A program made the position numbers and the translations under genes. This document shows, in pieces, positions 1-11,900 of a stretch of DNA of 41,048 nt. The stretch comes from Saccoglossus kowalevskii (Eukaryota; Hemichordata; Enteropneusta; Harrimaniidae). The DNA lies in contig NW_003129358.1 of NCBI RefSeq assembly GCF_000003605.2, positions 419,775 to 460,822 of the forward strand, given 5' to 3'. Within the stretch, counting starts at the first letter, position 1. Every line of letters begins with the position of its first letter. The notes under the pieces are model-generated. The model ran no database searches. It was not told the DNA's origin and worked only from the letters and a program-made list of their open reading frames with translations.

Positions 1-640
1 TATGCAACCAGTTCCCCGTTTTATTGTGATTTTGAGTGTTTAATGATGTCTTCCTCACCCGTAACGCCATGACCCAGTTTCAACCACACGGCCATTTTGC
101 AACACAGTTCGTGACCCTCGGCGTCACCCGACTGACTGTATGAGCGTTCTGTTCAACTGTTAAGCTAGGATTTATTACCGTTATTATCATTATATTGTCA
201 CGTGATTTGTTTTACCTTATGTGTAATGTCTTAAGTATCTTTATTGTAATTTGTATATACCAATTCGTATATACCGAGGAAACGACCCCGATTGAAGGTC
301 ATGTATTTTATGACGTCACCAATTCGTGTGTAGGTACTGCTTCTAGATCTGTGCCTTATTTTATACAACGAATGAGTTCAGTTGGCGATAAATCATAATC
401 CAATGTATTTATCATTAACATGCGATATAAAACAGCAGTATTGAAGATGACATGTTCTCATCAATTTTTCATCTTTCAATATATTTAATTTCCAATGTTT
501 TTGTGATAGATTACATTTCCGAAAATTGAATTCCTCTCCCGACTACGTGACATGGCTGAGTGATAATCTTCTTAACGTAATAGCATTATGGTAATTTTTA
601 TTTATTATTCGCTACAATATTTTTCGTCGTTTAGCTTGGG
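1..640. other. intergenic DNA, nothing recognised
   Basis: AT-rich sequence. The only frames are short (for example 67 codons at 195-398) and have no family resemblance. Confidence 0.5.
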
Positions 641-719
641 GAAATACGAGTGATGTAAGAGCCGTATCACCAAGAGTCGCAGACGAGTAGTGATACGGCT
701 TTTACGTCACGAGTATTTC
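641..719. mobile_element. 79-bp palindromic (foldback) element
   Basis: Two 30-nt arms (641-670 and 690-719) are inverted repeats with about 26 of 30 bases pairing, around a 19-nt loop. The arms share GTGATACGGCT at the loop side and GTATTTC at the outer side. The G+C of the arms is higher than the surroundings. It looks like a very short MITE or a remnant foldback element. No open frame. Confidence 0.55.
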
Positions 720-2514
720 TCAAACCAGAACGATGACGCCCACCTCTCCCTGCAGGATGAATAGTTTTAGGGATTTCGTTTCGGCGTTTAAACAACTTTC
801 CGTATTAATTATGATCATCAAATGGTATACATTGTCGCGAACTCATGTTGGAGACCCCAAATTTATTGGGAGTTATTTCTTATTGTCACACGCAACGTAA
901 TATTACCGTAATTGGTTATAGTACAGGTGTGATGGTTCAAATACCAAAATGGCAACAGTAACAGAAGACTTCCCTGGCGGCGATGATAAAATACGAACAC
1001 GGAGCCAACAGATGAGGTTTCAACTGGTACTGGTATTATTATACTCTGCAAACATCAAGTACAATAACGCGGTAAAACTCCAAACCTCCAATAACTAGAT
1101 ACTTAAACTCCAATACAATTCAACGAGATCTCCGATCTGAACTCAGTACTGAACAACTCCCCTATATATACTCACACTGTCTATAAATAGACCATTACAT
1201 CAGCATACATAATGAGTCTGGAACTTACTACAAATTTCTAGAATGTTCCGTTACCTTCTATTGCCTCCTACAGTGTTCTATTACCTATTCAACCAGTTTC
1301 TAAAAATTCCACCCAGATACAGTACGGTTCTAGAACATTCTCAGTCACACGGAAGTGGTAAACAAGTCGTATGCGTAATCATACTAAGGATTCTGCTAAT
1401 AAAATGCATATACATATGCATATAACTCGAAATATCTGGAGATGACCGTTCTCAAACCCCTTTATATACAATGTATTGAAAATTATTCATTCCTAATAGA
1501 AATGACTGTTCTTGACTAACTTCAGTCTATAAGCCAAATATAATTTCAGTAATCTTGGTAAGTGTATACGTTTTGAGTGTTGTACCGTTACGATTGCAAA
1601 TACACATACATGCATATCAAAGTGAGGTGAAATGTAGCAGCAACAAATGTCGAGCACGTATAGGTTATTAGAAACATTGCTCATGGGATATTTTCTTTCT
1701 ATTATTAATATGAATAAAACAGGAGATTAAATGATTCATTAGTACAATTAGTTTTTACATATACATCATGAATACGAAAACAACTATTGGCTTTAAAATC
1801 CACCAACACGCTTGTCAATAAACGGCCTGAGAAACATATTCTACATAATATGATAGTGTGATTAATTATGCAAAACTCGGAGAAATTTAAGTAGAGAATC
1901 AATAAAACTGTGTGCGAGTACTAAACACAATTGATATTTACATTGTATGTACTACTTAAAACATATTAATGTTAATAGGGAGAGATCTAAGTGGAGATAT
2001 GTAGAGAGAACAATTTACGTTTGAATACAATCGTGTTACAACTCATTACTACATATTTGGCAATGCGACATTGACACACCCGTAACTAATAAAAGTTGTA
2101 TTATTCATTTCAATGTAACTGACTTGGACTTAGGAATGCAATCAGGAATCATTGTGACAGGATTACGCGAATAATTATCGTACTATTCATAAATACCCAT
2201 ATGGAGTACAAAAACCCGACCTGAATACGTAATACGCTATATAAATATCTTACCGTGACCGAGTACGCGTTGTTATAACGTCACCCGCAGATATATATCC
2301 CAATGTATAAGTTACGAATAGACATACTATTAAAAATTAAGCCTAGTTGTTATTAAATTGAATATTGCGACATTAAATTGAATATATGTTTCATAATTCA
2401 AAAATATTTTATATATACATGGCTACAAATTATGTATACCTGTATATTTAAAAGTGAGCCCAACAAATTGTAATCGTTTTTGTATGTAAACATCTTTCTA
2501 AAAAAAGAGAATAG
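720..2514. other. intergenic DNA, nothing recognised
   Basis: AT-rich and gene-poor on both strands. Reading frames here are all 65 codons or shorter and look random. Confidence 0.5.
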
Positions 2515-2779
2515 AATAGCGTAACAAAGGCATTAACATTTGAACGGAGATATTTTTAGTTATATTATCACTTTTAACGTTTTTTGTATTCGTACCTGTA
2601 TTATATATTCGATTCAATACACTGTGGTAGTAGAGGAAAACACAAATACGCCGCATACATACAATTAATTCAAAAACCGTAATGAGATAAACGTACAAGT
2701 GTGTAAAGATATTTAAATAAGTAACGTTATTACATACCTGATCTCGATCATCTTGATATAACTTTGAATATTCGATTAC
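2515..2779 (+). repeat. diverged dispersed repeat, copy 1
   Basis: It aligns in direct orientation with 4413-4668. Shared landmarks in order are ATAGCGTAACA, AGTTATATTATCACTT, ATTCGTA, ACAAATAC, AACGTTATTA versus AGCGTTATTA, GATCATCTT and TTCGA(A)TA. Identity is roughly 70-75% by eye. The 109-codon minus-strand frame here has no family resemblance and is treated as chance. Confidence 0.55.
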
Positions 2780-4412
2780 ACAAAAATTTATATATCCAAA
2801 CTGAGCCACGATGAATAAACAGCACAAGCACTGAATTTCCCCTCAGAACATTAGCGACTCGCGACACGAAATGATGGCTGTCTTCTTTTTTACCAAATGA
2901 GCGTTCTTGTTCGGGCTCCCGTGGGAATACGCTGTGTCTTATGATTCAACTTTGCAGTTATTATCTTAGCACGTATTCGAACGCGACTGTTCAGTGGGAA
3001 CGGCTTGGTACTGATACTCACCTGGTAATCTAATAATATGGCAATTCTGTCACCAGTATGTCAAACCTGCAGACAAAAATAACTGTAATTGTAGTTTACA
3101 CGGGTATGCCAGTCTGTATTGGTAAGTTTGCGCGTCGATCTTCACATTCGCATTTGTCACAGGGACTTTATAAACTTCGCTGAAATTTCTACGACCATAT
3201 ATAGACGTGTGTTTACGTTTTCCCCTGTGTAAACATTTGCAGGTGTTGCATGGCAACAGATGCCTACAAACTCGTTTTTTTTTCTCCCAATCTCAAACGT
3301 TTTCCAACGGGACATATATACATGCATTTTAGATTGTTGAATTAAACAATTGTTCGCGGGATCTTGGATCAGTCGGCACAACAATTACAGCTGCCCCTCA
3401 TAAAGATCCTCGGGAATTCAAAACAGCGTAAAGTTTTCTCTGATCTCATTAAAATATTAATTATATATAAATTAATATGTTTTTCAAAGTACTGCGGCGG
3501 TGAAATGTTTTTATATGATTAATTTCATATGCGATTACAGTCTCACTCAGTCTCCTAAGAGAACGACAGCACGGAATAACAATTACAAGATAGAACATCC
3601 CATTGACTCTTACAGAGTAAACGTGTACAACTATATACTCATCGTACTCTCGGAGTTCTTGACATACCTTGATAATGTTTCCTGAAAGGCACGTTTTGAT
3701 ACACGGAAAATATGTTCTAATGTATTAACATGCTGAACCATTGAAATGATCACATGTGACAAATGCTGATAATAGAACAAATAAGGTAAACAAGGTTAGA
3801 TGAATTGGATAATTAAAGTTCGCCGAGAGCGTGAAATAATGAAATAATTAACTATCAGAAGGTCACCTAATGACCATTTCTAACATTGATCGTGTAATTG
3901 AACTGAAAACTCAATTCCCAAGACGTGAGTCTTATCAATCACCTATTGTGACGCCCTCAGCGGATTGAACAACGTAATACGCAGAACGAAATCGACAAGA
4001 TGCACACAGTCACTTATTAATGTGTCTCACTTGTTCAATGCTTACGTAATCCCATACAGTAGTAGCGGTTTAAATTGGCGACTACGATCCTAGTGTCGGA
4101 TATTAATTTGTGATAAAACAGGTCACGTGTCACCAAAAGATCACTTTCTAATGTCTTTGGTTGAATATCGATTATTTAACTAATTAATCAAGATAATGCC
4201 TGGCGGTTTTATGATCTATGTGTCTGTTTCATTGCTCAAGGAAGTCGAGCTGCTCAGACTGGAGACCTAAGGTGTTTTTGTTTCATGCACTTGTAACAAA
4301 TACACTCGAATTACCGCAGCGTTACCACCTCTTAGCAATAGATGGCATATAATTAAACACAGTATAACGAGATTATTATGTTTGAATCTTTCTGGAGAAT
4401 TGAATAGGCCGG
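2780..4412. other. intergenic DNA, nothing recognised
   Basis: No gene recognised. A moderately GC-richer patch near 2860-3010 contains no supported frame. Confidence 0.45.
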
Positions 4413-4668
4413 ATAGCGTAACAATGGAATTAACAATTGAACAGAAATATTCCTAGTTATATTATCACTTACAATGTTTTTACATTCAATTCGTATTACC
4501 TGATTAAATCACGGGTGATTTAATACGCCGTGGGTCGTAGAAGTAAATACAAATACACCGCTTAAATAGAAAATAATAAATAAAAACGCACGTGCGTAAG
4601 AATATCGAAATAAACAGCGTTATTATCTAATCTAGATCATCTTTGTTACAATTTCGAATAGTCGATCC
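4413..4668 (+). repeat. diverged dispersed repeat, copy 2
   Basis: Counterpart of 2515-2779. It contains a small perfect palindrome absent from copy 1: ATTAAATCAC, GG, GTGATTTAAT at 4503-4524. Confidence 0.55.
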
Positions 4669-4689
4669 CAGCGGTTTGTCCAGGGGTGT

Positions 4690-4842
4690 CGATCCATTCT
4701 GAAAAGTGAGGGGGACACTTTTGTGTCCGCGTAAGCAGCCAATGTCCGTGCTTGCGCGAACAGGGGGGTGTCTGAGAAGTGGGGGATTGCCCTATGTTCC
4801 GACATCTCTATGTTCCGACACCACTATGTTTCGACACACAGT
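4690..4842 (+). repeat. G-rich repeat family with 17-bp minisatellite, plus-orientation copy
   Basis: The order is GTCGATCC, then GGGGGACAC, then GGGGGATTGCC, then three copies of a unit containing CTATGTTCCGACAC at 4792-4840. The same order appears on the opposite strand at 7566-7172. Confidence 0.5.
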
Positions 4843-4992
4843 ATACTTGTGTCAAACTTAATCTGACTAGCCGTGCGTGACCTTTTACTACCTTGATATA
4901 ATCAGGATGTCCTGTGGGTTAATACTGGAAATCCAACTGTAGTGTAGTCCGGCCATGATGCTCGAAAGTCCGTGAAGGCGGGATCTTGTATA

Positions 4993-5515
4993 GAGGGGGG
5001 GCAAGGGGGGTAGCTGGTACGGTTTTACGGGAAATAAAAAGTTTTTTTTTACAATTTACAAAGAAAAAAAAGACGTTTTTACAGTTTACAGTGTTAAAAA
5101 ATGGAACATTGAATGGTCCGAACAGCTCTCCGACTCAAATTCTCCGCCATTGCTGCACCGTGTGTAGAAACGCATGCGCATATTACCCTCGTAATGCTCT
5201 TCATTCGGTTAGAGGGCCTTTTACGTCTTGACATTCAATTTTGTAGTGAATTGTGTCATCTAGTCGTTTTACGGTTTCTAAAATGTAATTTCCCTGGATT
5301 ATTCTTTACGATTGTTTTATTTGGATGTAAATTCTTGTACGCACCGAGAAAAATGACACATTTTTACAGTGTACGAAACAAATATTTGATTGATTACGTT
5401 GTACGTCTGGCCTGTGATTACAAAATTACGGAATATGTTTTTTATATTTACGTTGTACGAACAAAAAAATATTGCAATTACGTTGAACGAAAATAACCCT
5501 TGCCCCCCCCCCCTG
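4993..5515. mobile_element. non-autonomous DNA element with G-tract inverted ends
   Basis: The left end reads GAGGGGGGGCAAGGG. The right end, reverse-complemented, reads CAGGGGGG...GCAAGGG. The interior carries repeated subterminal motifs TTACGTTGTACG and TTTACAGTGTACG at about 5363-5379, 5393-5405, 5446-5460 and 5477-5492. Repeated subterminal motifs plus inverted ends are typical of non-autonomous cut-and-paste elements. The target-site duplication is not clear, so the superfamily is unassigned. The 127-codon frame inside is not a recognisable protein. Confidence 0.5.
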
Positions 5516-7171
5516 CATAATGTTATCGGATAATTATCAGAGAATTATTTAACAATGTTTCCCATTGTATCATTCTAATACTTCGACAATTATTTGACAA
5601 TATCCGTGTCTGTTGGATGTGGTTCCAACCTTAAATCCTCCGATTGCCTAACTATCGAAGTTTTAGATCGATAATTATCGGGGAATTATTTTCCCTTTTT
5701 TATGAAAGTTGTACTTCGATATTCATCAGTAGCGGAATTGCAAGGTTGCCGTTCACATCCGGTAGCACCTTTCCAAGTGTATCTATATATTAATTAAAAT
5801 TATGTATTTATTATGCGAGAGATGAATAGGCACTGCATTTAACATTCCGTAGTTTTTGTATATTAAGTTTCGAGATTGCCAAAATATACAAAGGTTTCAC
5901 ACTATCTCTTTCCATTCTTATATTGTGTGTTTTCGACCAACATTCCTTGTTTACCTCCACACGTTATACGTTTTCCTATTAATCTAAGACATTGATAGGT
6001 ATTTATCCAATTTGGGCTTCCGACCACTAGCGTACATATTTCCATTGAAAATATGGCATATTCTGGCCGGCTCAGAATTTATTAGATGATCGTCGAACAT
6101 AAAAGTACTAAACAATGTAATTTAGGTCTCCCCGAGTACAAGTTGTCAGGGGCCCACATGAAGACTGTCAGGTACATAGTTTATTGTTGATCTGAACGTT
6201 TGGCAATAATTAACAAAATAAATATTTTGCGTCTGAAGCTTGATAGGATACATCGCGTCTGAGAATATTATCAGGGGGAAATTCTTTTCCTCTGGGGTCT
6301 CCACACTTGTCAGGGGGAAACACGTCTCGTCTCTCTATCTCGTCCCCTTGAGGTACGGGATCGGGAAAGTCACTTATACTTTACAGTCAAATAAGGCACA
6401 CACAACGAAATACGTTTCAACTCTCGTCTTAGTCGATCTTTTGGAGCACTCTATAAGACACAGCGCCCTGGGGAAAAGTCCCCAAGACTCTCACAAGGCT
6501 GAACCAAGACTCTCCCAAGACTGGAATGCCTCAAGGCTCGCCCCTGGACTGGACTCTCGACTGCACTCTCTCTACTGCGTCTATCGTGCTGTGCTCCCCA
6601 AGACCAACTCAAACTCTCTTTATTCATTTTCAAAACTCTGACCAATTACAATGCAGTAAAAAGACTCTAGGGCGTAATCTTCAATCATAAAGCCAATCAT
6701 ACTAAGTACTGAATACGTCATATCTTTTGATTAATCGTTCACTACATTAATAACTATGGAATACCAACTGTCAGAATCGCGACGGTTATCTGGTAATTAG
6801 TTCCAAATCACTGAGCCGTCCAAAACTTCAAATAGGCCTGAACGATGACAGACATAACACAGCAATTCGGCTAATAATCAACTAATTAAGTCGGTCAACA
6901 GATACGCAAAAACAAATTCATGATAATATTGCCGACGATGATCACAAAAACACCTCCATGAAAGCCCATGGCCAGAAGAGTGGCAAGTATTATAATCCGG
7001 CATAGTTATTTTTTAATGTAAAGAAATGTAACATTGTGTTACAAAAGATGAGCGTAGAATAATATTTGGAGAAGAATAATGAATTTTTTTCCTATAGTAA
7101 AGATATAAAAACGCAGTGAAATGTCAAAAACGTTTCTAAAATTTCGTAGGTGTCAGAACCTATTAGCATCT
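5516..7171. other. intergenic DNA with short local repeats
   Basis: A 23-bp near-repeat around GATAATTATC..GGAATTATTT occurs at about 5526-5548 and 5668-5690. A GC-richer patch at 6430-6610 holds C/T-rich repeated AAGACTCTC words and overlapping frames on both strands, none recognisable. No gene is supported. Confidence 0.4.
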
Positions 7172-7566
7172 CAACATAGGGTTGTCGGAATATAGGGTTT
7201 GTCGGAATATAGGAATGTCGGAACATAGGGGTGTCGCAATATAGGGATGTCGGAACATAGGGGTGTCGGAATATAGGTGTGTAATCCCGAGGAGGGATGT
7301 GCCCCCCTCAGAAGGTAGACATTTTTGAAAAATGCAACCAAAATGAAGTCATTTGGTGCATACTTGGGGATTTTCATTCTTGATCATTAAGAATACAGTA
7401 CATATACACAGAACCAAAGGCCTTTAAACAAACGCAAGCTTTGATATAATCATATTATTGATATTTGGGTAAGTCTGGAAAGTGGAGGGGACAGTTGATA
7501 TTGTGTCCCCCACCCTTCAGAAAGTGGGGGACGTGTCCCCCTTGTCCCCCCATGATCGACGCCCTT
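7172..7566 (-). repeat. G-rich repeat family with 17-bp minisatellite, minus-orientation copy
   Basis: The plus strand shows about six 16-18-bp units around TGTCGGAATATAGGG (7172-7280). Further right are GGGGGACGTGTCCCCC-type tracts and GATCGACGCC near 7555. Reverse-complemented, the order equals that at 4690-4842, so the two copies are inverted relative to each other. Confidence 0.5.
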
Positions 7567-7762
7567 GGGTTTGACAGTAGCATGTGTGTGGTTATTTGGT
7601 CGTAGCTAGAAAACAGTGACATAAAAAGAAAAGCCGAGACGAGACGCGGGAATAGCTCGAAACAAATCACAATAGTGAAATTGACCGTCAGGTAATCACT
7701 TAGACAAACGTTGGTACAGCATATGTACTACTCGTCTATATATAAGCTTTAAGAAGGTGACT

Positions 7763-7912
7763 ATTTGACTATTGATTCAACTTCCGTTGAATGAATTACG
7801 TACACATGTCCTTAATACCAATTAATTACGTAATTATTACGAAAACATAAGCAATGACTATAATTATAACAATGCATTATTCATTCAACGGAAGTTGAAT
7901 CAACAGTCAAAT
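7763..7912. mobile_element. 150-bp MITE with 34-bp terminal inverted repeats
   Basis: The left arm (763-796 in the 7-kb line, i.e. 7763-7796) begins ATTTGACTATTGATTCAA. The right arm (7879-7912) is its reverse complement with a single mismatch. The AT-rich core contains AATTACGTAATT. No coding capacity, and the flanking duplication is ambiguous. Confidence 0.75.
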
Positions 7913-8559
7913 GATTTCGCAAATGATTTCTGTAAGAGTTATCTATATACATATTTTGTTTCCACCTACCAGAATATTCAATTACAATTAACCAAGCTTA
8001 ATCTCATCCCATTAAATCCGCGAAACTCTAGTACATCCTTAATTGTTTACAAAACCAAGCATATTTAGACATATTTTGTCAGAAGTATAGAGGATTAAAT
8101 TTCATTTAAGAATATTCGCATGTTTACGTTCAGTTCATTGGTGTCCCATAACCACCTATATCTTTATTATCAAATGCCCTCAACGAAATTGCTAAATATC
8201 ACTCAATACATCAAGCGCAAAAAGCGTAAGATCTACAGGGATAACTGTGTTTACACACTGACACACCAAGTATAATGAAATCTTACCAGTAAGTATTTGT
8301 TATATCAAATAACACATGATCTCATTCCAGTCTAACACAGATGTTACTTCACCAAATTGTGTTTTTACTCTCTGAGACCAACGAGCACCGAAGGCACGTG
8401 ACTCGCGTTTTTGAGACGATATCAAAGGAAAAATTAGAGACACTAACATAACTGCTTCAGACAATTTTTTATTGGATGGAATCGAAAAGTTGAGTTATGT
8501 CCGTTATGAAATGACATCCACATTTTATTTAGTTTTTGATATAGATCATATATAATCAT
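7913..8559. other. intergenic DNA, nothing recognised
   Basis: AT-rich, with no frame or repeat of note. Confidence 0.4.
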
Positions 8560-8790
8560 GTTCTAACCCAATAGCCTTGACAGTCTTAACTTAATTCTTA
8601 ATCTACTAGTAACAGCTAATATCCTTAATGGTCTAACACCCAGCCATAACAGTCACTGTATGAATTCTTAACTTACAGCTAACAGCCTTACTTTGTATTA
8701 ACTTAATATTCTTAACCCAACATTTAACTGCCTTACAGTCTTAACTTATTACTCTTAACCTATTACCTAACAGCCTTAAACAATTAACTT
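8560..8790. repeat. degenerate CTTAAC / TAACAGCCTTA repeat tract
   Basis: The words CTTAAC, CTTAATTC, TAACAGC and GCCTTA recur irregularly over about 230 bp, as in an old, decayed minisatellite. Confidence 0.45.
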
Positions 8791-8844
8791 TCATAACAGT
8801 GCAACTCTATTATTGACCTAATCGTCATCCGCAGGCCGCCAAGT

Positions 8845-8925
8845 GAGACTTCCGGACGCCGTTTACCATAGCAACACCCGGGCGTCACTTTTTTGACTGG
8901 CTATCAGCGGCCCATCACTTTCATG
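8845..8925 (+). promoter_or_regulatory. candidate promoter: ETS site plus RFX X-box
   Basis: ACTTCCGG (8848-8855) is the canonical ETS/GABP site. TTTACCATAGCAAC (8862-8875) matches the RFX X-box GTTRCCATRGYAAC in 13 of 14 positions. CGTCAC follows at about 8883. The block is CpG-richer than its surroundings. X-box promoters drive ciliary genes in animals, so a ciliary target is possible, but no downstream gene is proven. Confidence 0.4.
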
Positions 8926-8997
8926 GCGCGAGCCTTTACCAGTATACCTGACCAGTATAATACGGACAAGGTTCATTTTTATTCTATGACGAAGTGA
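8923..8997 (+). CDS. short ATG frame downstream of the X-box, possible first exon
   Basis: An ATG 48 bp after the X-box opens a 24-codon frame starting MARAFTSIPDQYNTDK and stopping at 8995-8997. If it is a first exon, the donor could be at 8971 (GTTCAT), which is weak. I do not recognise the peptide and found no following exon. It may be chance. It is listed because of its position next to a promoter-like block. Confidence 0.2.
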   Translation: MARAFTSIPDQYNTDKVHFYSMTK

Positions 8998-11900
8998 TCA
9001 ATTTTTCTAGGACTTCCAGCCCCGTTGGTGATACAAATTAGCCCGCCTTTTAAACAATATTGTGCATTAAAAAACGGACCACTGAGCGCGCGCGTGGGTG
9101 GGGTGGGGTGGTGTGTTCGTCCGAACCCCTCTGGCCACGGGCTGACTGAATTCGAACCGAAGGACACACGCACGCACGCACCCAAACATGCAAGCGCGCC
9201 GTTTTCGAACTGCACTCGAATGAAAACCACGTACACAAATGTTGTACATTTTAAATTATAGTCGCCGCAAATGAACTGCGTGACAAATGAAAGTGACACT
9301 GCGTTGTTTGTCTGACGGATACCACACTAAGAGAGCTTATCATTGTAGATTATTTATCTTCCCGCTTTGCAATGATGGAATATTTTGGCGGCGAATCGTT
9401 CATATCGTGTGGTTGCAGAGACACGGAAGCAAGGCAATGCAATGCAAATTAGTCACCAGTTTTAGATAGCGAGGTCAAACTCACCTATTCGATCTAAGTT
9501 ATTGAATGAAAATTCATCGGGATCTACCGTCCAAAAACTTCCAGTTCAAAAAATAAGCACATTCAGGAACAATCAGCTGGCTAGGATGCCAGTGCCCCCC
9601 AAGTGACCAGTGTTAACAATTGCCAACACGAAATCATTCAAATTATCTCCTGACTACAAAATCTTGGATAGAAGGTGAATGATCTGCCAGAGTTCAAAAA
9701 ATGATTGGTATAAATCCTTCAAACTGTAAAAAGACTCAACCCGCTCTTAATAATACAAAAATGCACTTATGAACTAGAGACAAGAAAAATTTACTCACTG
9801 AAAAATTAGGCAAGATATGTTAATAAAACATATTTAAACTATGTATATGTAAGGGTGGGCAGATCACATCACAAGATGGAGAGATGAATTACAAAGGGCA
9901 GGGAAGATCACTGCATAAGATAGGAAGATTATAGAATAAGATGGGAAGGTCATTTTTGCATACAGATTAACCAGATAAACAACTTTGATAGTAATCACCC
10001 AATTAGAATGTAGAAAAATTATATTGAATGGCCCTTTAAAGAATTCAAAAGCAGGTGTAAAGTAATGTACAATTATGTACAGCAACACAGAAACAAAAGT
10101 GTTGACATTTTCTAATTTGTTGTATGATCGAACCCTGAGTCAACACCATTGTTAATTTATTTATCCTGAAATTTCCCAATCAACCTATTTAGATTAGTTG
10201 AATTGCTAAAAATCATGATCTCCCTATTTTGCTGAATGGTTTAGCCCTGTTTAATACAAGCACTGTCCCATTAATAAGGTAAAACAATAAATAGTGGATA
10301 TTGAACAGTCCCTGTCTTCAATAAGACAGTGGATGGTCTGGATTAAAATACACACAGACACAACAGATTGAACTCAGCTCTGGGCTGCCATCTTGGATGC
10401 AATGACCTCCGTTTAATAGTACTTCCGGGTTAACATACAATAAGGCTCCATGGCTTAATAACGTTAATGTACTCATGTGAACCCACTGATGGGTCAATAC
10501 ACTACAGATATTTGTTATTAAATTCAATAAAAATGTTAAACACTGAAGTTAATGAACAAAAAGTTGAAGGGCGTCCTCTGTTGATAATATTTCTAAAAAT
10601 GTGACATAATAAGAAAATCAAAGAACATCTTGAAAAAGAGGCAAAACAAAGAAAGATCCATTCCAAAATCTATACAAACCAACTATATCTGTAGATTATA
10701 TATAAGTTTGATGGAGATCAACTGAATATTATTGAAGTCGTGGTGCCCACAAGAAAAGTGTACAACAACGGTGATGTTGGATGACAGATATGTTGCCACT
10801 ACTATGACTTTCCTTTTACTTTATTACGGGCATTTATTTAAGACTCGCTGGCCACCTGATTTAAACCTTCCGTCTGTGAAAAATAATGGCTAATAAAGAC
10901 ATTTGGCATCCAGAAAATCCCTTGCAGCAAGAACGTGATTGGTTGACACACTTGAATCAAAATCCAGTGAGTTAGCCAGTCCCCTAACATGATGAATGTG
11001 AAGGGTGTATATTGCAAACATGGGTTATTGCCCATATGATATGGCCATATGATATGTGACTGTATGTTATATCCACTAATTTAAAATAAACCTGTTCTAC
11101 AATAATACCTGTACAGAGCTGACTGGAAATAAACGTGCAATTCCTCCTGGTTTCTGCTACCTATAAAAATGTTTGTGTCACTGATTTCAGAACTTTGTAA
11201 GAAGGCTTACGTAATCAGTCTGTTACTACGGGCCTTCTAGAAGGACACTTGTTGCTTAGTTGCTTTTTTGAGAAAAAATTGAACAATGACACTATCTGTT
11301 TAATGGTTCCCAGGTGTATGTCAGAGTATACAGTACATAGACTACCTGCCCTATTAGCTAGCTCTGTATCTTTTGCGATTGCAGAGCGTAACAGTTTTGT
11401 GTGGGGGACAAATAAATAAATACACTACAAAAAGTCAGATGGTTGCAATGGATCCACCTGCCACCCACTACAAAACTCTGAAACTTCGCCATTTGTAATC
11501 ATAGAAATTCATTACTTATTTGTCAATTGCTGGAGAGACTCCAAGCATGTAATTGGATCAGTGCTGCTCTCATGGGGTCTCCCTGTAGTCAGCATCAGCA
11601 CTGACAACTAGGTTATTCGCTTTGCTACAGACGGTCATAATAGTAGTGGAAACCACAGTCTTGCTAGCCGATTCGAAACAACTACACTACTGTTGTCATT
11701 ATGACATTCAGTACCTTCTTCAGTACAACATGAATTATCAGGAATTGTGGGAATACATACACTACATTATGTTTTTTGCATAATCGAAGATGTCTAGGTG
11801 GGTTGACACATTCTGTTTGAGTTTGAAGTTCCTGCGAACAGTGGTGTTCCGCACAGGGTAAACAGGCCGTTCAACTGAGCGTCAGACATTGCCCGTTCGA

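Noticed and set aside
5113-5496. 127-codon plus-strand frame as a gene
   Set aside because: It lies within the G-tract-ended element, overlaps another frame, and shows no family resemblance.
6240-6641. 133-codon plus-strand frame as a gene or retroelement fragment
   Set aside because: Overlapped by a minus-strand frame. The composition follows repeated AAGACTCTC-type words, and no retroelement motif is seen.
9025-9299. Overlapping 60-106-codon frames on both strands
   Set aside because: The CpG- and CA/GT-rich patch lacks stops in several phases at once, which is a base-composition effect.
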